A DNA stretch of 17,102 nucleotides, from positions 1 to 17,102 of the forward strand of contig VFZQ01000027.1 in the NCBI GenBank assembly GCA_016871135.1. The letters are read 5' to 3'. Under the pieces are notes generated by a model. That model was not told where the DNA came from and made no database searches. It saw only the letters and a list, made by a program, of their open reading frames with translations. The DNA is from Acidobacteriota bacterium. Its GTDB lineage: Bacteria; Acidobacteriota; Terriglobia; Bryobacterales; Bryobacteraceae. This document shows, in pieces, positions 5,492 through 12,617 of this stretch. Every line of letters begins with the position of its first letter. Position 1 is the stretch's first letter. A program made the position numbers and the translations under genes.

Positions 5492-8239
5492 GTGATTCCC
5501 GCTACCTTGCTGTTCGCGCAGGCGATTCTTATTCAGTCGGCTTCGGTGTTTGATGGAACCGGAGCGCCGCCGAAGACCGCCGATGTTTTGATCAACGGCG
5601 CCGTCATTGAACGCGTCGCGCCGTCGATTGTGGCGCCGGCGGGGGCGCGGGTGATCGATGGGCGGGGCAAGACGCTGCTCCCTGGGTTGCACGATCTGCA
5701 CACGCATGTGCCCTACTCGACTGTGGGCGGGGCGCCCGCCGATTGGGGGAAGAATCTCAACGCCTATCTGCGATCGGGTGTGACGACGCTGGCCGATTTT
5801 GGCACGTATGCGGAGACCTTTGAACCAGTGCGGCGGTTGCTTGGCGAAGTCCATTGGAAGGGGCCGCGCGTTCATTTCGCCGCGCGATTCACGACACCGG
5901 GCGGGCATGGGGCGGAAGGCGGACGCGGGGACTTTTTCACCAACGAAGTCCTGACGCCGCGGCAGGCTCATGCGGCAATGGCGAAGATTCTTCCGTATAA
6001 GCCCGATGTCATCAAAGTCTTCACCGATGGATGGCGGTATGCGGCGGCCGCGGACATGACGAGCATGGAAGAAGAGACCTTGCGGGCGATCGTCGAGGAC
6101 GCGCACAAGGCGGGTATTCCGGTGCTGACGCATACGGTGACGCTGGCGAAGGGGAGGATCGCGGCGCGCGCGGGCGTGGATGCGATCATGCATGGGATTC
6201 AAGATCAGCCGATCGATGACGAACTCATCGAGCTGATGAAGAAGAACAACGTCGCGTATGGGCCGACGGCTGCGGTGTATGAACCGCGCGCCGGTTATAT
6301 CAACGAGCCGCTGCTGGGGCAGTTGCTGCATCCGGCGGCGCTGAAGGCTCTGCAAGCGCGGCCGATGCTGGCGAAGCCAAGCGCGCAGCGGGTGCGGAAG
6401 TACGAGTTCCTGAAGCAGAATGTCGCCGCGCTGCACAAGGGTGGCGTGTCGATCATCGCCGGAACCGATGCGGGCATCACGGGCACGCATCACGGCTGGG
6501 CGCTGCTACGCGAGATCAAGCTGCTGGCGGGAGCGGGCTTGGGACCGCTTGAAGCAATGAAGGCAGCGACGTCGAATGCGGCGCGCGTGCTGCGGACGCA
6601 GGCGGGGATTATTGCCGCCGGGCGTCCGGCGGATCTGGTGCTGATCGACGGCGCGCCCGATAAGCAGATAGGCGATATCGATAGGATTCACACCGTTGTG
6701 AAGGGTGGCGTGGTTGTGGATTTGGCGGGGTTGACCCGAGCGATCCACGCCGATGGGCCTTCGCCGGTTGTAGCGCGCAAGGCGGTCGAACTGCTTGACG
6801 ATTTTGAATCGGCGAGCGGGCGAAGCCGCCTCGATACGCGGTGGGTGAATTCAACCGATCCGGGGCACGATCACACGGAGATGATTTATACGCGCGTCGT
6901 GCGCGGGCCGGGCGATCATGCGATGTCGGTAACGGCAAAGATGTCGGAGACGGGGCGGCCGTTTGGCCGGATCAATTTGCCGCTGACGCGTGGGGGCGTC
7001 GAACCGATGGACGCGCGGGCGTTTGGCGGGATCTCGTTCGACACGCGAGGCGAGGGCGCGTATTCCCTGCAGGTTGCGGCGCGGTCGGCGGCGACGCCGT
7101 TCAGCGCGAAGTTCGATGCGGGGCCGGTGTGGTCGCGCGTTGAGATTCCGTTCGCGGCGTTTGGCGAAAAATGGCGCGGCGACGATTTAACGATGCTGCT
7201 GTTCGAACTGGCGCGGCCGGCGGGCGCGCATGCGTGGCTGGAGATCGACAACGTCCGGTTCACGCCGGCGGCGCAGGTGTTGTACGAAGAAGAACGGATC
7301 GCATCGCGGAAGACGCGCGAGGAGAGTTACCGGCAGATTCAGAACTACGCCGCGCATTTGGAGAAGACGCAAGCCCAGCGCGCGATGCGGGCGCAGTTCG
7401 CGGCCACGCTCGGGTATCCACCGCCGGCGTTTCATGAGGCGCGCAACTTGCGGCTGGAGAAGATCGGCGAGGATGCGATCGCGGTCTATCATCGCGCGTG
7501 GGTGAAAGTCGCGCCGGAAATGGAGGTGTATGGTCTCTACCTAGTGCCGAAGAAGGCACAATTTCCGGCGCCGCTGGTGATCGCCAAACATGGGGGCGGC
7601 GGGTATCCGGAGTTGGCGCTGTTCAAGGGCGGGGGCAACTACCACGACATGATTCGCGGGGCGGCGCGTGAGGGGTATGTCGTGTGGTCGCCGATTTCGT
7701 TGATGTATCCGTACGGCGATCGCGACGCTGGGACGCCGATTCCGGCGGAGGTCCGGCGCGATATGGACGCGCAGTTTCGCAAGCTGGGGACGAGTTTGAT
7801 GGGCGTCGAGGTGATGCGGATTTCGCGGTCGCTGGATGCGATGTTGGAGCGGCCGGAGGTGGACCGCACGCGAGTCGGAATGATTGGCCTGTCATACGGC
7901 GGCTTCTTCACGCTGTACACGATGGCGCTGGATGAGCGGATCAAGGTGGGCGTGGCGAGTTGTTCGGCGCGCGACCGAGAGACGACGAAGGCGGCGGTAC
8001 CTGAGGGGCGGCCGGTGGACGCACCGGCGGCGGATCTGGCGGCGATGATTGCGCCGCGCGCATTGCAGTTACAGAACGGGCTGCATGACGCGGGTTTCCC
8101 GATCGAAGATGTGCGGCGCGCGGCGGCGGAGGCAAAGACGCATTATGTGAAAGACGGCGCGTTCGAGTTTCAAGAGTTCGACGGCAAACACGAATGGCGG
8201 GGAGACATCGCATGGGCGTTCCTGCGCAAGCACCTTTAA
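5492..8239 (+). CDS. Three-part hydrolase: amidohydrolase, CIA30-like domain, alpha/beta hydrolase
   Basis: This encodes 915 residues from GTG 5492. Part 1 (about 12-425) is a metal-dependent amidohydrolase of the imidazolonepropionase/prolidase-like group: HxH at His70 and His72, Lys175 (DVIKVF), His214, His234 and Asp326 (GTDAG), with the C-terminal GRPADLVLIDG strand. Part 2 (about 434-592) resembles the CIA30 beta-sandwich: DDFES at the start, FGGISFDTRGEGAYSLQV, and LEIDNVRF at the end. Part 3 (about 600-915) is an alpha/beta hydrolase of the acetyl-xylan-esterase/dienelactone-hydrolase kind: nucleophile Ser801 in GLSYGG, probable Asp866 (NGLHD) and His900 (DGKHEW). All catalytic residues seem present. 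The N-terminus has a short hydrophobic MIPATLLFAQ without a basic start; an in-frame TAA directly precedes GTG, so a longer signal peptide may have been lost. Substrate is unknown. The transporter gene overlaps its end. Confidence 0.85.
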   Translation: MIPATLLFAQAILIQSASVFDGTGAPPKTADVLINGAVIERVAPSIVAPAGARVIDGRGKTLLPGLHDLHTHVPYSTVGGAPADWGKNLNAYLRSGVTTLADFGTYAETFEPVRRLLGEVHWKGPRVHFAARFTTPGGHGAEGGRGDFFTNEVLTPRQAHAAMAKILPYKPDVIKVFTDGWRYAAAADMTSMEEETLRAIVEDAHKAGIPVLTHTVTLAKGRIAARAGVDAIMHGIQDQPIDDELIELMKKNNVAYGPTAAVYEPRAGYINEPLLGQLLHPAALKALQARPMLAKPSAQRVRKYEFLKQNVAALHKGGVSIIAGTDAGITGTHHGWALLREIKLLAGAGLGPLEAMKAATSNAARVLRTQAGIIAAGRPADLVLIDGAPDKQIGDIDRIHTVVKGGVVVDLAGLTRAIHADGPSPVVARKAVELLDDFESASGRSRLDTRWVNSTDPGHDHTEMIYTRVVRGPGDHAMSVTAKMSETGRPFGRINLPLTRGGVEPMDARAFGGISFDTRGEGAYSLQVAARSAATPFSAKFDAGPVWSRVEIPFAAFGEKWRGDDLTMLLFELARPAGAHAWLEIDNVRFTPAAQVLYEEERIASRKTREESYRQIQNYAAHLEKTQAQRAMRAQFAATLGYPPPAFHEARNLRLEKIGEDAIAVYHRAWVKVAPEMEVYGLYLVPKKAQFPAPLVIAKHGGGGYPELALFKGGGNYHDMIRGAAREGYVVWSPISLMYPYGDRDAGTPIPAEVRRDMDAQFRKLGTSLMGVEVMRISRSLDAMLERPEVDRTRVGMIGLSYGGFFTLYTMALDERIKVGVASCSARDRETTKAAVPEGRPVDAPAADLAAMIAPRALQLQNGLHDAGFPIEDVRRAAAEAKTHYVKDGAFEFQEFDGKHEWRGDIAWAFLRKHL

Positions 8240-9552
8240 ACAACACGCGTGAACAGCGTGGCTGGTACATGTACGACTGGGCGAACTCGGCGTACTCGTC
8301 GACAGTGCTGACGCTGTTTTTGGGCCCGTATCTAACTGCGATGGCGAAGGCGGCGGCGGGCGCGGATGGGTTTGTTTATCCGCTGGGAATCAAGGTCGAC
8401 CCGCGGTCGTTCTGGGGCTACATGGTTTCGCTATCGGTGCTGGCGCAGGTTTTTGTGCTGCCGCTGGCGGGGTCGGTCGCAGATTACGGGCGGCGGAAGC
8501 GCGAATTGCTGGGAGCGCTGGCGTTTACCGGTGCGATCGCGACGACGTGTTTCTTCTTTGTCGCCGATGGGCGGTATCTGTTTGGCGGTGCGTTGTTCTT
8601 TGTGGCGAACCTGGCGTTTGGGTCGTCGATGGCGGTGTACAACTCGTTTTTGCCGGAGATTGCACGGCCGGAAGAGCGGGACGCGGTGTCGTCGAAGGGA
8701 TGGGGGATCGGCTATGCCGGCGGCGGCCTATTGCTGGCGTTGAACCTGGTGTTTTTGTCGAACGCCGCGAAGTTGGGGCTGACGGAAGGCACGGCGGTAC
8801 GGATCTGTCTTGCAAGCGCGGGCGTATGGTGAGGACTGTTCACTCTGATCCCGATGGCACGGCTGCGCAATCGCGGGCCACAGCGGGTTCTGCCCGCCGG
8901 CGCGACGGTATTCGGCATGGGGTTTCGGCAGTTTCGCGCGACGGTGAAGGGGTTGCGGCGGTATCCGAGAACGATGCTGTTTCTGCTGGCCTACCTGATC
9001 TACAACGACGCGATTCAGACCGTCATCGCGATTGCAGGACAGTTCGGCAGCGATGAGTTGAAGATGCCGATGTCGCAGTTGACGCTGGCAATCCTGATGG
9101 TGCAATTCGTAGCGTTTGGCGGGGCGCTGCTGTTCAACCAGTTGAGCGCGCGGTTTACCGCCAAGCGGGCCGTGATGGGTGCACTGGTGGTTTGGCTGGG
9201 AGTGATCGGGTATATTTACGCGGCGGTGTCGACGGCCGGGGAGTTTTTCGTCATGGCGGCGTGTGTTGGCGTAGTGATGGGGGGCTCGCAAGCGCTCAGC
9301 CGGGCCATCTTTTCACAGATGATCCCGGCTGGCAAGGAGGCCGAGTACTTTTCGCTCTACGAGATTAGCGACAAGGGGACGAGCTGGCTCGGTCCGCTTG
9401 TTTTCGGACTGGCGCTGCAACATACGGGCAGCTATCGGGTCGCCGCGTTGACGCTTACGGTGTTTTTCGCGGTGGGTTTTGCGTTGCTATCGCGGGTCGA
9501 CGTCGGTCTTGCGGCGGCGGAAGCTCACCGCGAGCAGGCCGAGGCCGATTAG
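8212..9552 (+). pseudogene. UMF1/Atg22-like MFS transporter gene interrupted by an in-frame TGA
   Basis: One frame of 446 codons from ATG 8212 (GGGGAG about 8 nt upstream) to TAG 9550 is broken only by TGA at 8830-8832 (codon 207). The first half starts REQRGWYMYDWANSAYSSTVL, the hallmark of the MFS_22/UMF1 family, and continues through several membrane helices with DYGRRKRELLGAL in the loop between helices 2 and 3. After the TGA the frame reads GLFTLIPMARLR and gives further helices, including DKGTSWLGPLVFGL. In the family the interrupted site is usually a Trp-Trp-Gly in 'SAGxWWGxFxLIP'; here TGG is followed by TGA, so a single G-to-A change in the second Trp codon explains it. Without readthrough the product would be 206 residues. 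The start overlaps the hydrolase by 28 nt, implying translational coupling. A sequencing error is the main alternative. Confidence 0.82.
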
Positions 9553-10137
9553 GGCGATCGTGGACGGCTCAGGGATGCTCTCGGTGTTGATGGCGCCCTG
9601 GAATGAAGTCGCGCTGTTGTCGTTGATCGAATTCAGGATGTAGCCGTTGGTGGGGAAGTTGGGCTGCTGGAGAAAGTAGTTGACCGTAGCCGTGGAGCCG
9701 TCGGTGACCGAGGTCGTCAACGGATTGAAGACGACCGAGGCAGGTGAGAGGCTTTGGGTGTTGGAGATCTGGCCGCCGAGCACGCCAGTGAACTGAGTCG
9801 ACTGAACGAAAGGCACCGTTTGGTTAACCGTGATCGTGATCTCGACGCCGGAGATACTGATGAGGCCGGAGCAGTCCCCGCCGCCGGCGCACAGCGCGAT
9901 CAGGTGGCCGAAGTTCGCGCCGGTGAATCCCGGGGCAGACGGAGCGTTAACGGTGTTGCCGGCGTTGGGGATATAACGGAGGATCAGATCGTTGATCGTG
10001 AGATCGTTGCCGCTTACACCACAACCAGACACGCCGTTGCAGTTCCAATTGACCGCAGTCGCGTAGGTCACGTTCATCGCTGAGGAGGTGAGTGAAGCGG
10101 CGGCGAAGGCCAGCACACAGAAGATCGTATTTTTCAT
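9487..10137 (-). CDS. PEP-CTERM secreted protein (paralogue 1)
   Basis: This encodes 216 residues. ATG 10137 has GGAGAG about 8 nt upstream. A signal peptide (about 1-20, MKNTIFCVLAFAAASLTSSA) is followed by a domain of short beta strands. At the C-terminus IPEPSTIALIGLGLLAVSFRRRK carries the PEP motif (189-191), a hydrophobic helix and an Arg cluster: the sorting signal recognised by exosortase. Four cysteines (33, 39, 83, 89) in NCNGVSGC and CAGGGDC are shared with the next gene. The exosortase itself is not in this window. The last 66 nt overlap the transporter gene on the other strand, and the tail after RRRK (TDVDPR) is absent from the paralogue. Role is probably cell-surface or matrix; the specific function is unknown. 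Confidence 0.88.
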   Translation of the reverse strand: MKNTIFCVLAFAAASLTSSAMNVTYATAVNWNCNGVSGCGVSGNDLTINDLILRYIPNAGNTVNAPSAPGFTGANFGHLIALCAGGGDCSGLISISGVEITITVNQTVPFVQSTQFTGVLGGQISNTQSLSPASVVFNPLTTSVTDGSTATVNYFLQQPNFPTNGYILNSINDNSATSFQGAINTESIPEPSTIALIGLGLLAVSFRRRKTDVDPR

Positions 10138-10341
10138 TTTGGTTCTCTCCTAGGGACACAAGCCCCGACCAAGCACAGTTGCGGTGGATCGTCTTGCAGT
10201 TGGGCTATAACTCGAATTTACGGGAGAATCGGTCGATTGCCGCAACGATTTTCGAATCTAGGTATTACTAGTCTGGAGGCTAAGACTTGTACCTGAGCCT
10301 GATAGACATAGGCCGCTCGGAGTACTAGTACACAAACGCAA
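10138..10341. other. Intergenic region upstream of PEP-CTERM paralogue 1
   Basis: With the terminator-like hairpin, this forms a 255-bp gap between the two PEP-CTERM genes, less GC-rich than its surroundings. It should contain the promoter for paralogue 1. I could not pick a convincing -35/-10 pair or a sigma-54 site. A perfect 10-bp palindrome GTACTAGTAC is at 10322-10331. No open frame with coding character was seen. Confidence 0.5.
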
Positions 10342-10371
10342 ATCGGCCGGGGCCCGAAGGCGCCGACCGAT
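10342..10371 (-). terminator. Terminator-like hairpin after PEP-CTERM paralogue 2
   Basis: ATCGGCCGG (10342-10350) pairs with CCGACCGAT (10363-10371) over 9 positions with one mismatch; the loop is 12 nt. It starts 21 nt past the stop codon of the minus-strand gene at 10393. On that strand a moderately T-rich stretch (TTTGCGTTTG) follows the stem, so it fits an intrinsic terminator, though the T-run is imperfect. Confidence 0.55.
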
Positions 10372-10392
10372 CGATTTAGAAGGAAGATTTAA

Positions 10393-11025
10393 CTACTTTA
10401 CCCGGCGGCGGAATGCGATTCCGACCAGTCCGAGACCGATGAGGCCGAAGGTTGCGGGTTCGGGGACACCCGTGGTCGAAGTGTTGAGAGCGCCCTGGAA
10501 TGTAGTCGAACGATTGTCGCTGATTGAATTTAGGATGTAGCCTGTGATTCCCATCATCGTAGGCTGCTGGAGGAAGTAGTTGACGTTGACTCCGCCACTG
10601 GAATACGTGAAGGAGGTCGGATTAAAGAGAGCGATCGACGGATTCAAGGCCTGTGTGGAGCTGATCTGGCCGTTCAGCGAGCCCTGCCAGGAGGTGGCGT
10701 TGGTGACGAACGGCTCCGTCTGGCTGACGTTGACCGAAATCTTGGCGCCGGAGATACTCTGGAGCGACGTACAGCCACCATTGGTGGCGCAAAGCGCGAT
10801 AACGGCGCCAAAGCCGGCTCCTGTGAAGCCTGGAGAGGAGGGGGCGTCAACGGTGGCGGTGTTCGCGGTGTAACGGAGAACGAGGTTGCCGAATTGGATG
10901 TCGTTGCCATTGACGGAGCAGCCAGCAACCCCGTTGCAGTTCCAATTGACGCTCGTCGAAAAGGTGACCGGTATAGCGAACGCCGTTGTGGCGAACGCGA
11001 AGGCAATAAGAAGGGCAGATTTCAT
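10393..11025 (-). CDS. PEP-CTERM secreted protein (paralogue 2)
   Basis: This encodes 210 residues from ATG 11025, with GGAG 7 nt upstream. A signal peptide (1-17, MKSALLIAFAFATTAFA) precedes a domain clearly related to the neighbour: both have VNWNCNGV.GC, APS.PGFTGA.FG, IALC.....C, VNYFLQQP, and GYILNSI.DN..T.FQGA.NT. The C-terminus VPEPATFGLIGLGLVGIAFRRR is a standard PEP-CTERM signal (PEP at 188-190). Cysteines 30, 36, 79 and 85 match those of paralogue 1, so two conserved disulfides outside the cytoplasm are likely. The pair probably arose by tandem duplication. The family function is unknown. A stem-forming repeat lies just upstream (11056-11095). Confidence 0.9.
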   Translation of the reverse strand: MKSALLIAFAFATTAFAIPVTFSTSVNWNCNGVAGCSVNGNDIQFGNLVLRYTANTATVDAPSSPGFTGAGFGAVIALCATNGGCTSLQSISGAKISVNVSQTEPFVTNATSWQGSLNGQISSTQALNPSIALFNPTSFTYSSGGVNVNYFLQQPTMMGITGYILNSISDNRSTTFQGALNTSTTGVPEPATFGLIGLGLVGIAFRRRVK

Positions 11026-11055
11026 GTAGTGCTCCAGGGCGAGAATCGATGCCGT

Positions 11056-11095
11056 CGATCGTAGTCTCTGGCTCGTCCCTGTCAGACTACGGTCG
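11056..11095. repeat. Inverted repeat upstream of PEP-CTERM paralogue 2
   Basis: CGATCGTAGTCT (11056-11067) and AGACTACGGTCG (11084-11095) form a 12-bp stem with one G-T position and a 16-nt loop. It begins 31 bp upstream of the ATG of the minus-strand gene. It could be an operator for a dimeric regulator or a leader hairpin; the sequence alone does not decide. No equivalent was seen upstream of paralogue 1. Confidence 0.55.
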
Positions 11096-11184
11096 AGATG
11101 CGCGAGCGCAAAGGTACTTCCGGGACAGTGGGTAACCGTACCGGCTTAGTACACCGTTTTGAAGGCGGGCATCGTGCGACCGGC

Positions 11185-11225
11185 GGACTCCTATTGAGTC
11201 CTGGTACCAGTTCTAGGGCCCTAGA
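11185..11225. repeat. Three consecutive palindromes next to the reductase stop codon
   Basis: GGACTC-ctatt-GAGTCC (11185-11201), CTGGTACCAG (11201-11210) and TCTAGGGCCCTAGA (11212-11225) are each perfect inverted repeats, packed into 41 bp. The last one contains the TAG stop of the minus-strand reductase. Possible roles are termination or mRNA 3'-end protection for the reductase, or binding sites upstream of PEP-CTERM paralogue 2. No T-run follows, so a classical intrinsic terminator is not obvious. Confidence 0.6.
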
Positions 11226-12147
11226 TTTTGACGACGATGCGGCCGCGAACCTGTCCGGCGAGGACGCGGGGCGCGGTTTCAGCGACGGCGTCGAGCGGGA
11301 TCTGGGTGATCATTCGTTCTAACAGATCCAGGTTTAGGTGCTGCGCGAGCAGCGCCCAGATGCGGCGGCGTTCGGCGTTGGGGACTTCGACCGAGTTGAC
11401 GCCCAGGAGGCTGACGCCGCGGAGTATGAACGGGAAGACCGTTGTTTCGAGCTTCGCGCCGCCGGCCAAGCCGCAGGCGGCGACGGCGCCGTTTTGTTGC
11501 AGGGTCCGGATGATACCGCTCAGGGTTGCGCCGCCGACGGTATCGACAGCGCCGGCCCAGCGCTCGGTTTCCATTGGGCGTTTCGACTCCGCCGACAACA
11601 CGTCGCGGCCGATGACTTCGGCGGCGCCGAGTTGTTGCAGGTATTCTGCTTCTTCGACGCGGCCGGTGCTGGCCACGACGCGGAAGCCCTTGGCTTTCAA
11701 CAGCGCGATGGCGATGCTACCGACACCGCCGGCCGCACCGGTGACTACAACATCGCGGCCGCCGGGTTTCACGCCCGCTTTTTCAAGGGCGTCGACACAC
11801 TGCATGGCGGTAAAGCCGGCGGTGCCGATGGCCATGGCCTCGCGCGGCGTGAAGGGCGCAGGGATGGGCACGACGAAATCTTCCGGCACGCGCGCGAGTT
11901 CGGCGTAGCCGCCCCAGTGGCGCTCGCCCAGGCCGCAGCCCGTGACCAGGCAATCATCGCCGGCCAAGTCGATACCCGGAACCATGGGGAACGATCGTAC
12001 GACGCCGGGCGATCCTGTCATCGCAAGGGCGTCTTTGTAATTCAGACTCGACCACCGGACTTCGATGGTGCGGTCGCCGGGCGGGAGTTGGGCGGCGTCG
12101 ATCTCGCCCAACTCGCATCCGGATTTGGTTATCAGCCAGCCGCGCAC
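11221..12147 (-). CDS. acuI: AcuI/YhdH-type acrylyl-CoA reductase (MDR-family quinone oxidoreductase-like)
   Basis: This encodes 308 residues from GTG 12147, only 2 nt after the NIPSNAP stop. It is a zinc-free medium-chain dehydrogenase/reductase. Diagnostic stretches are LNYKDALAMTGSPGVVRSFPMVPGIDLAG, GLGERHWGGYAELARV, AIGTAGFTAMQCVDALEKAG, the nucleotide-binding VVVTGAAGGVGSIAIALLKAKG with VVASTGR after it, and GAVAACGLAGGAKLETTVFPFILRGVSLLGVNSV. AcuI reduces acryloyl-CoA to propionyl-CoA with NADPH; the wider subfamily is less well defined. The family is usually about 325-330 residues. Here GIDLAG is followed almost at once by DDCLVTG, where other members have roughly 14 more residues (…SxxxxFxxGD). 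The reading frame is intact, so an in-frame deletion or a clade variant is likely; activity is uncertain. Confidence 0.85.
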   Translation of the reverse strand: MRGWLITKSGCELGEIDAAQLPPGDRTIEVRWSSLNYKDALAMTGSPGVVRSFPMVPGIDLAGDDCLVTGCGLGERHWGGYAELARVPEDFVVPIPAPFTPREAMAIGTAGFTAMQCVDALEKAGVKPGGRDVVVTGAAGGVGSIAIALLKAKGFRVVASTGRVEEAEYLQQLGAAEVIGRDVLSAESKRPMETERWAGAVDTVGGATLSGIIRTLQQNGAVAACGLAGGAKLETTVFPFILRGVSLLGVNSVEVPNAERRRIWALLAQHLNLDLLERMITQIPLDAVAETAPRVLAGQVRGRIVVKI

Positions 12148-12149
12148 GG

Positions 12150-12590
12150 CTACTTCTTCTTCATCTTGCCGGGCGTGAAATAGTCGACTTCACCCATGAA
12201 GACGGAGTCGACTTTTTCGACGAGCTTGCCGTTGGCTTCGGAGGATTTGCGGACCGCGGCCCAATCCGGATCGGCGGCGAAGGCCTTCCAGGATTTGTCG
12301 CGCGCTTCGCGGCTCGGGTAGGCGAGCACGTAGATGAGATCCGTGGCGGCGCCTTTTTCTTTGTCGGTCGGGCCCCAGAAGCCGACGATTTCCATCCCAT
12401 GCTTCACAAAGAGATTGTTGGTGTGTTGGCGGAAGCGGTTGTGGACGTCTTCGAGCTTGCCGGGGAATGCGTGGTAGATGCGGAGTTCGTAGAACTTGCC
12501 GGTCTTTTTCAGGGAGGGCGAGGGCTCGGGTGTCTGGCCGAAAGAGAGGGCGGCAAAGGCAGCCGAGGCGAGTAACAATTTTTGCAGCAT
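12150..12590 (-). CDS. NIPSNAP-family protein with signal peptide
   Basis: This encodes 146 residues. ATG 12590 is chosen because a signal peptide starts there (MLQKLLLASAAFAALSFG, cleavage before QTPEP); upstream codons lack signal character. The ribosome-binding site is weak. The NIPSNAP core is FYELRIYHAFPGKLEDVHNRFRQHTNNLFVKHGMEIVGFWGP, followed by DLIYVLAYPSREARDKSWKAFAADPDW. NIPSNAP domains are small ferredoxin-like alpha/beta folds related to dimeric alpha-beta barrels; their bacterial role is poorly known. The protein appears exported, whereas the reductase that follows 2 nt later is cytoplasmic, so the shared operon does not imply a shared complex. It is divergent from the nuclease gene, with a 27-bp gap between starts. 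Confidence 0.87.
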   Translation of the reverse strand: MLQKLLLASAAFAALSFGQTPEPSPSLKKTGKFYELRIYHAFPGKLEDVHNRFRQHTNNLFVKHGMEIVGFWGPTDKEKGAATDLIYVLAYPSREARDKSWKAFAADPDWAAVRKSSEANGKLVEKVDSVFMGEVDYFTPGKMKKK

Positions 12591-12617
12591 GGCTGAAAGT
12601 ATATCGCCACCGCTACA

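Noticed and set aside
5381..6493. 370-codon open frame on the minus strand
   Set aside because: Antisense to the amidohydrolase part; Arg-, His- and Gln-rich composition typical of a shadow frame.
8854..9552. Second half of the transporter as an independent gene from ATG 8854
   Set aside because: No ribosome-binding site precedes it, and it begins in the middle of the family alignment; decay of one gene is simpler.
285..11225. CTAG/ACTAGT motifs concentrated in gaps and at gene ends
   Set aside because: Several are simply TAG stop codons on the minus strand, and the gaps are less GC-rich than genes; too few to claim a signal.
11338..12183. 281-codon open frame on the plus strand
   Set aside because: Antisense to the reductase gene; Gly/Ala/Arg composition with no domain.
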